A DNA stretch of 24,919 nucleotides from IMG/VR virus record IMGVR_UViG_3300042731_003906, positions 1-24,919 of that record, one strand, 5' to 3'. Positions 7,087-15,460 of the stretch are shown here, piece after piece; within the stretch, counting starts at the first letter, position 1; each line of letters starts with the position of its first letter. The notes under the pieces are model-generated. The model saw only the letters and a program-made list of their open reading frames with translations. It did not search any database and was not told the DNA's origin. A program made the position numbers and the translations under genes. This stretch comes from a virus.

Positions 7087-9420
7087 ATGACGGTAACAAC
7101 CATTTTTTTCAACGGGCGTCTCATTAGCGTCCCCGGGAGCTATTCTGAAATTAATGCCAGCGGATTAGAGGTCGTTGGCCTTTCTGCCACTGGGATCGTT
7201 GCCTGTGTCGGAGAGGCTGTTGGCGGCAAGCCGTGGACGGAAATCCCCGACAGCGAGGTAAAAGACAACCTTGAGGTCGACAACACGGGCCGAAAAACGT
7301 TTGATTTTTTCAAAAGCGGAGATCTGAAAGAGGCAGGTCCGTTGCTTTTTGGTCCGTCGAATGACGATGACATTCAAAACGGGGCGGCAGAGGTTGTTTA
7401 TGTGAAAACAAACCCGGCCATCCAGAGCACTTACACTTTTACAAATACCGACGGTGATGCCTGTTTGGTAACTAGCCGCGATTATGGTTACCATACCCGT
7501 CAAATCAAAATGGCGATCGGGACAGGGACAAATCAAGGAAAACTGATCACTATTGAATACGAGGATATCACCGAGACGTTTGATGATGTCGGCGGGGATG
7601 TTATGTTTAAAATCCAGTACGAGGCCACAACCCCGGCTAATGGATTTTCGACAATCGGCGTCAAGATGTTGACAACGGGCCTTGAAGCTCTATTTACTGT
7701 TGCTCGATCTGGGAAGGATGCCGATATTACCAATCAGGTAACGGCAGGCCAAAAAATCGAAATGGTCAGCGACGACGTTGGTGACACGATGAATGTCGTT
7801 ATTTACGGCACCAACACCTCGGACGCGGCGCAAACCGAAACGGTGGCGCTAACCGGAACCACGGTTGCAGAGAGTCAAAACACCTGGAATGAAATCCACG
7901 GGGCCTATATCGCCTCGGCACCGGCAGGGACCGTGACAATCCGTAACCTTTCCGGCGGGACCACAATCACGACATTAACCTCGGGAGCCATGACAAAGGG
8001 GCTCCACGCGATGAGCGAGGTTGCCGTGGCCGGCGAAACCATCGCCTTTGCGGCGGACGCGGCGACAACAAAACGGCTAACGGTTGTTGGCAAGGCCTAT
8101 AGCGGATCCGCTCAAATCGAAACCATCCAATTAAACGGCACCACATCTGTCCCAACGACGGGAACTTGGTCCGAAATAACTTATCTAGCAATGGGTGAGG
8201 TCGAGGCAGCGCGCACGGCTACAGCTAGCGGAAACGCGGTAAAAGTTGCCGCCACGGGCAGCCCGACGCCAACAATTCAGCGCGCGGCCGATAAATTCAA
8301 CGGCACGGCCGGGTGGACATTCACGATCGTTACGGGCAGAACGGCATATTTGCTCAGTGATCTGGATTATGTGACAACGGCATCCGATGTAAAAAGCCCG
8401 GCGGAGCCAAGCTTTTACGCAAACTTGGCGCTGTTCATTGAAAAACTGAACCTGGAAAGTGAACTTGTTTCCGCAGCGAGATCTACCGGCGGAACAACTT
8501 TCCCGGATAACACATCGGCCGATGTTTATTTATCGGGCGGCCACGAGGGGAGTTCCACCCCCGGGCAAGAGGGGATCCCAACATCAACACAGTCAGATTG
8601 GCAGGGCGCGCTCGATCTGCTTAAAAAAGTGCGGGTCAATTCGATCGTTGTGTTAACCGGCGATCCAGCCGTGCATGCGGCGCTATCTTCACATCTCAGC
8701 TACATGAACGGCGTTGGCCGAAGCGAGCGCGATGGATTCGTTGGGTTGTTAAACACGGCGATGACCGATTTGCCGACCAAGGCGGAAATCAAGAGTCAGA
8801 TTATCGATCTGAACACTCGATACATTCGGGCATGGGGGCAAAATGTTGAGAGGTATAACACTTCTGGCGAAAAAGAGGTTATGTCATCTCCGTTTGGCGC
8901 GGCAATCCTTGCCGGCATGCAAGCCGGATCCCCTGTTGGAACATCGCTAACGTGGAAATATATGAACACGTTATCCATTGAGCAGGACGCGAGCTGGAAT
9001 CCAACAGACGACGCCGAGGAAATGATCAACGCTGGCCTTGTTTTTGCGGAGGTTATCGACGGCGTTGGCCGGCGCGTTGTGCGAAACGTGACAACACATC
9101 TAACATCGAGCAATATTGCCTATACTGAAGGATCGGTGGTTGAGGCGGTGAATTACGCTGTTTACAATTTCCGAACAGCGATGGAGCGGATTGTAGGCCA
9201 GTCAGGTTTCGCGGGTACGGTTACGGCGGCAAAGGGGGTTGCTGTTAATCAGCTTGGATTGCTTGTCGGCGTGGCGCTTGTTGCATGGCGATCTCTTGTA
9301 ATCGATCTTATTATCGATTTTCTTGAAGCCGCCGTCGAAATGGCACCGGTATTGCCGATTAATTTCGTTGGCACAACTGTTCATTTGGTTACAATCCCGC
9401 AAAGTGCGGCAGCTGCATAA
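7087..9420 (+). CDS. Contractile tail sheath protein
   Basis: This 777-residue protein forms the outer contractile layer of the tail. The N-terminal ~100 residues (FFNGRLISVPGSYSEI, then GLSATGIVACVGEAVGG) carry the usual sheath opening, in which the chain asserts a PG-x-Y motif followed by a G-x-[AV]-x-[IV]-x-G-x-A strand. Residues ~480-640 hold the core with VNSIVVLTGDPAVHAALSSHLSYMN and GRSERDGFVGL. The C-terminal ~120 residues (EAVNYAVYNFRTAMERIVGQ, ending FVGTTVHLVTIPQSAA) are the conserved domain that threads strands between neighbours. An insertion at ~215-400 contains two Ig-like repeats and makes the protein longer than a minimal sheath of roughly 400-500 residues. The gene is followed by the tube gene, as expected. 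Confidence 0.9.
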   Translation: MTVTTIFFNGRLISVPGSYSEINASGLEVVGLSATGIVACVGEAVGGKPWTEIPDSEVKDNLEVDNTGRKTFDFFKSGDLKEAGPLLFGPSNDDDIQNGAAEVVYVKTNPAIQSTYTFTNTDGDACLVTSRDYGYHTRQIKMAIGTGTNQGKLITIEYEDITETFDDVGGDVMFKIQYEATTPANGFSTIGVKMLTTGLEALFTVARSGKDADITNQVTAGQKIEMVSDDVGDTMNVVIYGTNTSDAAQTETVALTGTTVAESQNTWNEIHGAYIASAPAGTVTIRNLSGGTTITTLTSGAMTKGLHAMSEVAVAGETIAFAADAATTKRLTVVGKAYSGSAQIETIQLNGTTSVPTTGTWSEITYLAMGEVEAARTATASGNAVKVAATGSPTPTIQRAADKFNGTAGWTFTIVTGRTAYLLSDLDYVTTASDVKSPAEPSFYANLALFIEKLNLESELVSAARSTGGTTFPDNTSADVYLSGGHEGSSTPGQEGIPTSTQSDWQGALDLLKKVRVNSIVVLTGDPAVHAALSSHLSYMNGVGRSERDGFVGLLNTAMTDLPTKAEIKSQIIDLNTRYIRAWGQNVERYNTSGEKEVMSSPFGAAILAGMQAGSPVGTSLTWKYMNTLSIEQDASWNPTDDAEEMINAGLVFAEVIDGVGRRVVRNVTTHLTSSNIAYTEGSVVEAVNYAVYNFRTAMERIVGQSGFAGTVTAAKGVAVNQLGLLVGVALVAWRSLVIDLIIDFLEAAVEMAPVLPINFVGTTVHLVTIPQSAAAA
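7795..8229 (+). repeat. Tandem Ig-like modules inserted in the sheath (coding repeat)
   Basis: Residues 237-287 and 331-381 of the sheath align without gaps over 51 positions. Shared positions include Gly5, Ser9, Ala12, Gln13, Glu15, Thr16, Leu19, GTT at 21-23, TW at 30-31 and EI at 33-34. The preceding residues also match (VTAGQKI versus VAVAGETI). The unit length is about 94 residues, consistent with two surface Ig-like domains derived by duplication. Confidence 0.65.
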
Positions 9421-9437
9421 TCGGGTTAACGCTCTTA

Positions 9438-9445
9438 AGAGGAGG
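9438..9445 (+). promoter_or_regulatory. Strong ribosome binding site of tail tube gene
   Basis: AGAGGAGG lies eight bases before ATG 9454, the closest match to a consensus Shine-Dalgarno in the window. It overlaps a 10-base palindrome, CTCTTAAGAG, at 9432-9441. Its strength fits the high copy number of tube protein. Confidence 0.65.
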
Positions 9446-9453
9446 AAATAAAA

Positions 9454-9900
9454 ATGCCTGAAAAAGGTCGAGTTTTTACCGGAGCGCGCGCCCGGTTAAT
9501 GATTCAAGGAAAAAAGGTTGGATATTGCACGAATTGTGCTGGATCTGAGGAGTTGCAGCTAGAGCCTATCGAGGTTCTTGATAATATCCAGGTCGAGGAG
9601 CATGTTCCTGTTGGCTATCGCGTAACCTTCACGGCCTCAACCGTTCGCATAATCGGAGAAACGATCAAATCCGTGGGTATTTTCCCGAAGGTTGGAAAAT
9701 CTCCCGAGGAGCACTTGACGAACGTTTTGGTAAGTGGTGAGCTGGTGGCGGTTATTGAGGACAATAAAACAAATTCGGCCATGATGACGCTTGAGCAGGT
9801 GAAATGCAGTAGCCATAATTTCACGGTCAATGCTCGCGGCGTTGTTGGTACGGATTTGACGTTCGTCGGGATCAGGATGCTAGACGAATCGGAAACCTAA
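9454..9900 (+). CDS. Tail tube protein
   Basis: This 148-residue protein has the size, order and pattern of a contractile-tail tube protein. These stack as hexameric rings to form the inner tube through which DNA passes. It opens with FTGARARLMIQGKKVGYCTNC, then LEPIEVLDNIQVEEHVPVGY, a beta-strand region with the EHVP-x-GY turn typical of this tube group. The remainder alternates strands (RVTFTASTVRIIGETI, LVSGELVAVIEDNKT) and ends GVVGTDLTFVGIRML. Cys25 and Cys28 form a CxxC. It follows the sheath directly and precedes the chaperone pair and tape measure, the canonical order. Confidence 0.88.
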   Translation: MPEKGRVFTGARARLMIQGKKVGYCTNCAGSEELQLEPIEVLDNIQVEEHVPVGYRVTFTASTVRIIGETIKSVGIFPKVGKSPEEHLTNVLVSGELVAVIEDNKTNSAMMTLEQVKCSSHNFTVNARGVVGTDLTFVGIRMLDESET

Positions 9901-9928
9901 AATTTAAATCTTTAATGGAGCGGGAAAA

Positions 9929-10450
9929 ATGACAATATTGCCTACGCAGGAAGTTACAGGGGAAGCAATTTCGCCAGAGAAGTTAAATAAAAAATTCATA
10001 GGCGAAGACAAAAGCCCTGAACAGCAGGTTGAAGATCTGCGAGATCCACGATTGCAAGAGGAATGGACGTTTGATTTTTCTTATACCGATCAACGTGGCC
10101 GAACATGGCAAGGGGAATTTACGAACAAGATTTTGAACTTGATCGAAATCCCTCGAGTGGCGGCTATTAGATCGCAAATGTTAGGCAATATTCCAATAGA
10201 TGCGGCCGACTACGGGACGTATCAACATACGCATCGATTAGCACATATGACGATTAGTTTAATCAATCGACCAAGATGGGCAGAAGGAGACAAGCTGGGA
10301 TCTTTATACGATCCTCAGATTGTATCCGAGCTTTTCGGGAAGGTGGCCTCGCACGAGGCAATATTTTTCGGACGAGACGAGGATCAGGAAGCTAGTTCGA
10401 GCGGAACAAAAAACGCAAACGGGAAAGCTAAGGGGTTGGTGGAAAAATAA
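9929..10450 (+). CDS. Tail assembly chaperone, upstream frame (gpG-like)
   Basis: This 173-residue protein has GGAG at 9917-9920 and starts at ATG 9929. It lies between tail tube and tape measure, where tailed phages place the gpG/gpGT-type chaperones that hold the tape measure in an assembly-competent state. The N-terminal ~45 residues are charged and probably flexible. The core (EEWTFDFSYTDQRGRTWQGEF, then TYQHTHRLAHMTISLINRP) is beta-rich and followed by a helical stretch (DPQIVSELFGKVASHEAIFFG). The C-terminus (from ~150) is low-complexity, Ser/Lys/Gly/Asn-rich and contains A-runs. The next frame overlaps it by more than 100 bases and lacks its own start, as expected if a fraction of ribosomes shifts to make a longer fusion. 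It is independent of sequence-family recognition and rests mainly on position. Confidence 0.65.
   Translation: MTILPTQEVTGEAISPEKLNKKFIGEDKSPEQQVEDLRDPRLQEEWTFDFSYTDQRGRTWQGEFTNKILNLIEIPRVAAIRSQMLGNIPIDAADYGTYQHTHRLAHMTISLINRPRWAEGDKLGSLYDPQIVSELFGKVASHEAIFFGRDEDQEASSSGTKNANGKAKGLVEK
10405..10450 (+). other. Candidate programmed frameshift region
   Basis: Two adenine runs lie in the overlap. At 10408-10413 the codons read ACA AAA AAC; a P-site AAA could slip +1 onto AAA and enter the downstream frame. At 10443-10447 the codons read GAA AAA TAA; the AAA tRNA at 10445-10447 could re-pair at 10443-10445, a -2 slip with the stop codon waiting in the A site. The first run is also a perfect -1 heptamer (A AAA AAC), but the -1 frame stops at 10429. 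Phage Mu is reported to use a -2 shift in the equivalent gene. Confidence 0.5.
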
Positions 10451-10763
10451 ATATGAACAGAACACAACGAACAGAAAATTCGACGAACAAACACTAGGAG
10501 GCTTAGTCCGGGAATATTACGAGGACGCAGCAAATGAGCTAGATCGGCTAAGGGGACAACTAAGCACCGATGGCTACAATTCAGATATTGAGGAGAGAAT
10601 AACCGATCTTGAGCGGCTATTTTCGGACGATCCCGTTGATCTCAGGAGCCTCGATGCCGACGAATCATTAGCAGAGTGGAATAAACCGCGAAAAACCGGC
10701 GATCCCTTGGCCGACAAATGGGAGGAACAAATTGCTCGTGGAGAAATCCCAGATCTAGGCTAA
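10410..10763 (+). CDS. Frameshifted extension of the tail assembly chaperone (gpT-like)
   Basis: This region is open in the frame one base ahead of the upstream chaperone and continues to TAA at 10761. It has no ATG or GTG, and its only TTG (10320) lies deep in the upstream gene with no ribosome site, so independent initiation is unlikely. An AGGAGG at 10496-10501 has no start codon within reach. The translated region after the overlap is helical and acidic (REYYEDAANELDRLRGQL, then IEERITDLERLF, and SLAEWNKPRKTGDPLADKWEEQ), a typical chaperone extension. Reaching it needs a +1 or -2 shift, giving a fusion of about 277-278 residues. The listed left edge is approximate because the shift site is not proven. 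Confidence 0.6.
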   Translation, partial: KTQTGKLRGWWKNKYEQNTTNRKFDEQTLGGLVREYYEDAANELDRLRGQLSTDGYNSDIEERITDLERLFSDDPVDLRSLDADESLAEWNKPRKTGDPLADKWEEQIARGEIPDLG

Positions 10764-10773
10764 GGGATCAAAA

Positions 10774-13041
10774 ATGCCAAACAATGCTGATTTTAGTTTA
10801 AAAATCAAAGCGGACAGCACCGAAGTTAAAGGCCTCCGAAACGAAATAAACAAGGCCTTTTCCCCTGTCAGCGCACGGCAGATGCGCACGGTAGTAAAAG
10901 ATCTCGAAGGCCAGTTTAACCAGCTGGTTCGTACCCAGAGCAAGCTAAATCGCGAGCTGTCCGGGCTAGACGTCGGCACCAAAGAATACAAAAAAATTGC
11001 CAAAGAATTAAAGCAGGTTCAGACCAACGCACAGGGCGTTGTTTCGATCATGCGCGAAATGAAACGTTTGCAGGACGAAACATCGAGGAAACGCCAGGGT
11101 TTTGTTGCAGGCCTGGGCCAGGGATTAGGCGTCGCTCAATATTTGCCGACAGGGCCAGGCATGATGGGCAGAATGGCCGGCGCAATGGTTGGCGGCGGAT
11201 TGCGGCGCGGCATTGGTGCGGGGATCGCACCGTTTCAAATGCCAGGGATCGGCGGGTTCGCACAGGCGCTTCAAGCGATCCCGTTTTTTGGACCGGCGGC
11301 GAGCGGTGCCATTCAGGCAGCAAGCGGCATGTATCAGCAGGCGGTTGGCTATCAACAATCCCAGCTGCAAAATCTTTATCTAGGCGGCGGTAGGCTTGGC
11401 GGGGGCATGCAGCAAGGGTTGGGTGGCGCAAGGGGACAAGCGAGCAGAGCGACGATTGCGGCGATTAATGCCGAACAGGCCACAATTCGCCGAAATGAAC
11501 AGATGGTTAATGACGCTAAAAAAGCAGAAAACTGGACGCGGCATTTCAATCAACTTCGGGGAGCATGGCGACAACAATACCTCGAGCAGGCCAAGAGAGA
11601 AAAGCGCGAAGGCAAGGCGACCGGGGGCGCGGCAGCCATTGACGAAATGAACATTCAAAACATTGTCGGGAGAATTCAAAAATTGACGCCTCAAAACGCT
11701 CCGGGGGCGTTTGGGCGCGCGGCAATGCGGCGCATGCCGGATTTTAGAAAAGAGGCTACACGGCTTTATCAGGGCACAATTGCAGCCGCCAAAGAGACAT
11801 TAGAAACATCAAAGGAACGCCTTGCGGATCTCCAGGCGCAGGCGCGAGCCGAGGCAGGGCGAAACCGCTTTTTGAAATTGCGTCAGCGGTTCGTTGGTCA
11901 AACGCTAGGGGTTGGATTTGGGGCCGAATTCGGATTTGGACCGACACAGGTTCAAGGCATGTTGGGCCAATTCGGTCAAGCCCGAGGAGGCCTTCTCGAT
12001 CGAGAAATGCGAGGACAATTACGCGAGGCAATGGCAGCGCAAGTTTTTGCCGGCGTAGGGGTTCAGCAATCTGGACAGTTTTACCGCATGGGCATGGCGG
12101 GCGGTGGCGGCACGGGCGCTAGATCATTATCGGAGTCGATCGCTTATTCCATGGTACAAGGCCTCGAGGGGAGTCAGATTGCCGAAAGTCTATCCACGCT
12201 TGTCAACTTGGGGCAATCGGCTGAACAGCAGGGTGTGAAAATAGATCCCCGTGAATTTCAGCGCGGCGTAACGCTAATGGGAGCACAGGGGATCGGTTTA
12301 CAAGGCCTTCAGGCGCAGCGGGTTACAGGGGGAATTTCCCGCGCGGCAATGCAACTAAGCCAGCAGGGTGTTAGGGGTCCTCAAGACATGCTTCTTATGC
12401 GGGCAGCAGGATACGATCCGTCGAAGGGGCCATTGAGCTATGTGCGGGCTATTCAGCGATTAGAGGGTGGGATCTCCGGCGAAGGCGGGGGGGAAATTTT
12501 AACAAATTTACTCGGCATGATGACACAGGGCACACAAGGCGGCGGCGTTTTTGCCGCGCCGGAGATGCAAGCGTTTTTTTTGAGGCGATTAATGGGTCGC
12601 ATGGGAGTAGGCATCGGTGCTGGACAGGCGACAAAAATTTTAGATGCGTACAGAAAAACCGGGCAAATAGATCCCGAAACGATGAGCCGCGTAAAAGAAT
12701 CGCAAAGAGCCGCAGAGGATCCAAATGTTCGACAGGATTTAATTACAGCCGGCGCGAGGAGAGCGGGTTTTGGCGCACCGGCGGCCGTTCAGGCAGCACG
12801 CATGCAGGCCGAGCAAATTCAGCAGGGCCAAAAGTTTGGCAAATTAATGGATCAATTACAACGCGCGAGTGTGGATACCGTAAAAGTTTTGGGAAATTTT
12901 GAAGGGGGATTAACATCGGCGGCCAGCAAAGTCCGAGAATTCATTCAGGCGGTTGATACCTTTACAAAATCTGGCCTTATGCGCGGCATAAAGAATTGGT
13001 TCGATCCTGATGTTCCATTAGGGGGCAGTGGCGGAAAATGA
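10774..13041 (+). CDS. Tape measure protein
   Basis: This 755-residue protein sets tail length and is packed inside the tube before being ejected. The N-terminus (ADFSLKIKADSTEVKGL) is the usual opening of tape measure proteins, followed by a charged coiled-coil region (~30-110). A Gly/Ala-rich, membrane-inserting type segment covers ~112-220, with LGQGLGVAQYLPTGPGMM and IPFFGPAASGAIQAASGM. Residues ~230-370 are helical, with EMNIQNIVGRIQKLTP among them, and ~375-600 are Gly-, Gln- and Met-rich. The end (TVKVLGNFEGGLTSAASKVREF) is helical. It follows the chaperone pair and its stop overlaps the next start (ATGA). At ~0.15 nm per residue, a helical tape of this length predicts a tail of about 110 nm, an estimate from general knowledge. 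Confidence 0.85.
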   Translation: MPNNADFSLKIKADSTEVKGLRNEINKAFSPVSARQMRTVVKDLEGQFNQLVRTQSKLNRELSGLDVGTKEYKKIAKELKQVQTNAQGVVSIMREMKRLQDETSRKRQGFVAGLGQGLGVAQYLPTGPGMMGRMAGAMVGGGLRRGIGAGIAPFQMPGIGGFAQALQAIPFFGPAASGAIQAASGMYQQAVGYQQSQLQNLYLGGGRLGGGMQQGLGGARGQASRATIAAINAEQATIRRNEQMVNDAKKAENWTRHFNQLRGAWRQQYLEQAKREKREGKATGGAAAIDEMNIQNIVGRIQKLTPQNAPGAFGRAAMRRMPDFRKEATRLYQGTIAAAKETLETSKERLADLQAQARAEAGRNRFLKLRQRFVGQTLGVGFGAEFGFGPTQVQGMLGQFGQARGGLLDREMRGQLREAMAAQVFAGVGVQQSGQFYRMGMAGGGGTGARSLSESIAYSMVQGLEGSQIAESLSTLVNLGQSAEQQGVKIDPREFQRGVTLMGAQGIGLQGLQAQRVTGGISRAAMQLSQQGVRGPQDMLLMRAAGYDPSKGPLSYVRAIQRLEGGISGEGGGEILTNLLGMMTQGTQGGGVFAAPEMQAFFLRRLMGRMGVGIGAGQATKILDAYRKTGQIDPETMSRVKESQRAAEDPNVRQDLITAGARRAGFGAPAAVQAARMQAEQIQQGQKFGKLMDQLQRASVDTVKVLGNFEGGLTSAASKVREFIQAVDTFTKSGLMRGIKNWFDPDVPLGGSGGK

Positions 13042-14519
13042 TAGCAACACCGGTTTTAAAAGGGTATCAGGGCCTAACTAGCAAGCCAGGTCAACGCCTA
13101 GTTAATCAAACCACGCGGATCAGGCTTGAGTTTTATCCTCAAGATAAAAACCAATTTTTTTCCAGCCGTCCCATCAACAAGCGCACGGTCTATTGGGGGC
13201 CGGATTCAGAGGCGATGCTGATTGCGTTTGTTTGGAATAATCAAATAGGTCAAGCTTCTGGAAAATGGAGCGCAACGATAAAATTAAATCAAAATTCAAC
13301 ACTCGATCTTGAAAATGGTGATGTTTGTGATGGGGATTGGGTAAGATGCACGGTTCAGCGAAATGGGGTTGATTTTAAGATCTTTTTAGGCGTTGTTGAT
13401 ATTGTTAGGCAATCTAAATATTCCTCGGGTGGGGCAACCGTAAAAACGTGGACAATTTCCGGGCGAGATCATGGCGCTCCATTTGAAGTTCCAATTGCAT
13501 GGGCGTCTTTATATGTTCAAACGGTTGGACAGTTGATTGAAGGACTTTACACTAGAAGTGTCAAAGGCGAGGTTGGCGGATCTCCTGATAAAATGTTCAA
13601 GCTTTTAATTGACGCGGCTTTTAACAGGGGCGCGGCGGGGACTAAAAATAAAAGTTCATGGGCGTTGCCGCCGGCATTAGAGGCTGAGTTAGGAAAAGAA
13701 ATTTTTCGCGACGCCTTAAATGTCATCACCAATCATACTGAAGGAGCGTATTTCAACGAGATCCAGCTATGGACACAGGCGGGCCAAAGCCTATGGGATA
13801 CATTGGGAACATGGTGCAATCCGCTTTTAAATGAATTTTGGCTAGATTTTGCAAACGTAAATCCATCTCAAAATCAAATCGAGGCGGTAATTAGAGAGAG
13901 GCCATTTATTAACACGGTAGATGGTCACAATTCGCCATGGTTTTCGTTGAATAGTTTCAAGGTTCCTTCATGGATAATAGAAGATGATGATCTAGGGCGA
14001 GGAGGGCTAGAAAGGTTCAATCTGTTTGAAGTTACCGCCGATTTTGCTTTTGGTAATATGCAGGAACAAACGGCACTGGCATCGCCTCTTATTGATGAAG
14101 AGGGCATTGTTAAACACGGAATCAGAGCTTATCAGCAGTCGACTAAGTTTATTTCACCAGGAAATGTTGGGCAAGGCGCATGGCCGGATGAAGTTAATAT
14201 ATGGATGCGAAAATTAGTTGACTGGTATGGACCTAACCCGCACTGGAAAAATGGTCAAATACGAACAGGTGTGGTATTCCCAGAGATAAAAATCGGGAAC
14301 ATCTTTACTCTCGATACTGGCAATGAACAAACGAATGAGCATTATTATATTGAAGGAACGGGGATCAATTGGCGCTATTCTGCCAATGGATCAAGGAGTC
14401 AATCTAGTTTTGTTCTGACAAGAGGATACAGAGGAAATAAAAGAGATGGGTTAAAACTGGTAAAATCTGTAAGCGATCGATTTAAGGAAGCATTTTCGCC
14501 ACCGTTTTCAAATGTGTAA
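13038..14519 (+). CDS. Baseplate hub protein (gp27/gpD-like)
   Basis: This 493-residue protein starts at ATG 13038 in an ATGA overlap with the tape measure. Residues ~60-150 carry a beta-barrel pattern (SGKWSATIKLNQ, then DGDWVRCTVQRNGVDFKIFLGVVDIVRQS) and TWTISGRDHGAPFE, typical of hub proteins of the gp27/P2 gpD/Mu gpP type, in which the barrel continues the tube lumen. The central part has NEFWLDFANVNPSQNQIEAVIRE, a strand group seen in hubs before the second barrel, and the end (KIGNIFTLD, HYYIEGTGINWRYS, FVLTRGY) resembles the closing barrel. It is immediately followed by a spike gene, which supports the call. It would bind the first tube ring and the spike trimer. Confidence 0.7.
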   Translation: MIATPVLKGYQGLTSKPGQRLVNQTTRIRLEFYPQDKNQFFSSRPINKRTVYWGPDSEAMLIAFVWNNQIGQASGKWSATIKLNQNSTLDLENGDVCDGDWVRCTVQRNGVDFKIFLGVVDIVRQSKYSSGGATVKTWTISGRDHGAPFEVPIAWASLYVQTVGQLIEGLYTRSVKGEVGGSPDKMFKLLIDAAFNRGAAGTKNKSSWALPPALEAELGKEIFRDALNVITNHTEGAYFNEIQLWTQAGQSLWDTLGTWCNPLLNEFWLDFANVNPSQNQIEAVIRERPFINTVDGHNSPWFSLNSFKVPSWIIEDDDLGRGGLERFNLFEVTADFAFGNMQEQTALASPLIDEEGIVKHGIRAYQQSTKFISPGNVGQGAWPDEVNIWMRKLVDWYGPNPHWKNGQIRTGVVFPEIKIGNIFTLDTGNEQTNEHYYIEGTGINWRYSANGSRSQSSFVLTRGYRGNKRDGLKLVKSVSDRFKEAFSPPFSNV

Positions 14520-14521
14520 AG

Positions 14522-15460
14522 ATGCGACAATATAAAACACAAGTTGCCCCCGGTGGGCATATAATACAAAGCGGAATCCCGTCGGGTCAATTAAATTGGG
14601 AGGCGTTGTCATGCATGGGATATATCACCCGGGCTATTGTGCTTCAGATATATTACGCCGACGATCCTTATTATAGTCAAATGGGTTGGGCGGCTAGTGA
14701 AACCATTAAGGGGATAACATGCGACGTTAGAACGTATGGAAAACGTCAACGGATTTTTCGTCGTGTGCCGGTGGCCCAATTTGCTCACGGTATGCACGAC
14801 GAGAACACGTTCAAGCCGCGACCGTCAAGAATAAACATTACTGGCGGATCAATCGTTGCCGAACCCAGCGCGACAGGGCAACCGCTTACACCGGCGGAAA
14901 ATTTGGACGGCGATCACGTTTTGCTAACATTTTTGGAAGGCGATCCATCTCAGCCAATAATTTTGCCTTTTGTGTTACCTCACCCCAATTCGGCAAGGCG
15001 GCACTTATCGGCAGACGGACGCAATAAACGGATCCGGCATAATGGCGTATCGATTGAATGGGATGATGATGGCAATCTAACTATTGATGCCACTGAAACC
15101 GCAAATGCAAACCTTGCCACCGATGGCAGCGAGCAAAGTAATGTAGGCACGGGCGGCAATATTTTGATTAAAACAAAGGCGACAGGTGATAAATTATTAT
15201 CTGTGAAATTAACATCAAATGGACAAATCCACTTAGGAAGCGATCCTGAAACGGCACCGACATCGCCAATTGTTTGCGGAACAGAATGGATCTCTATTAT
15301 GGGTCAGTTATTGGATGCGATCTTGGCACTAACCGTCGGCACAGGGGTCGGGCCGAGCACTCCACCGATAAATTCGGCAACGTTTACGGCGATAAAAAAC
15401 AGCATTAATGCCAATGACCAAGTGTCGGATTTTATCTTTACCAAAAAGAGTTTGGATTAA
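14522..15460 (+). CDS. Baseplate central spike protein (gpV/gp5-like)
   Basis: This 312-residue protein is the likely membrane-piercing tip under the hub. The N-terminal ~65 residues are not typical. Residues ~40-160 form an OB-fold-like region: GITCDVRTYGKRQRIFRRVPV, then GDHVLLTFLEGDPSQPIILP, where the GDP-x2-P-[IV]-[IV] element is characteristic of gpV/gp5 spikes. Then come short strands with repeated glycine turns (IRHNGVSIEWDDDGNLTID, NILIKTKATGDKLLSVKLTSNGQIHLG), consistent with a triple beta-helix stalk. The last ~70 residues (PIVCGTEWISIMGQLLDAILALTV) are helical and end at SDFIFTKKSLD, a cap found in other spikes. No histidine-rich metal apex is obvious. The stop overlaps the next start (TAATG). 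Confidence 0.75.
   Translation: MRQYKTQVAPGGHIIQSGIPSGQLNWEALSCMGYITRAIVLQIYYADDPYYSQMGWAASETIKGITCDVRTYGKRQRIFRRVPVAQFAHGMHDENTFKPRPSRINITGGSIVAEPSATGQPLTPAENLDGDHVLLTFLEGDPSQPIILPFVLPHPNSARRHLSADGRNKRIRHNGVSIEWDDDGNLTIDATETANANLATDGSEQSNVGTGGNILIKTKATGDKLLSVKLTSNGQIHLGSDPETAPTSPIVCGTEWISIMGQLLDAILALTVGTGVGPSTPPINSATFTAIKNSINANDQVSDFIFTKKSLD

Noticed and set aside
9432-9441. Palindrome CTCTTAAGAG as a terminator or operator
   Set aside because: No loop or T-run for a terminator, and its overlap with the Shine-Dalgarno makes chance symmetry likely.
10320-10409. Independent TTG start for the second chaperone frame
   Set aside because: No ribosome site, deep overlap with the upstream gene, and an arginine/serine-rich translation in the overlap that does not look like real protein.
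11048-11431. 127-codon open frame on the - strand
   Set aside because: It is antisense to the Gly/Ala-rich segment of the tape measure, where GC-rich codons often open the reverse frame.
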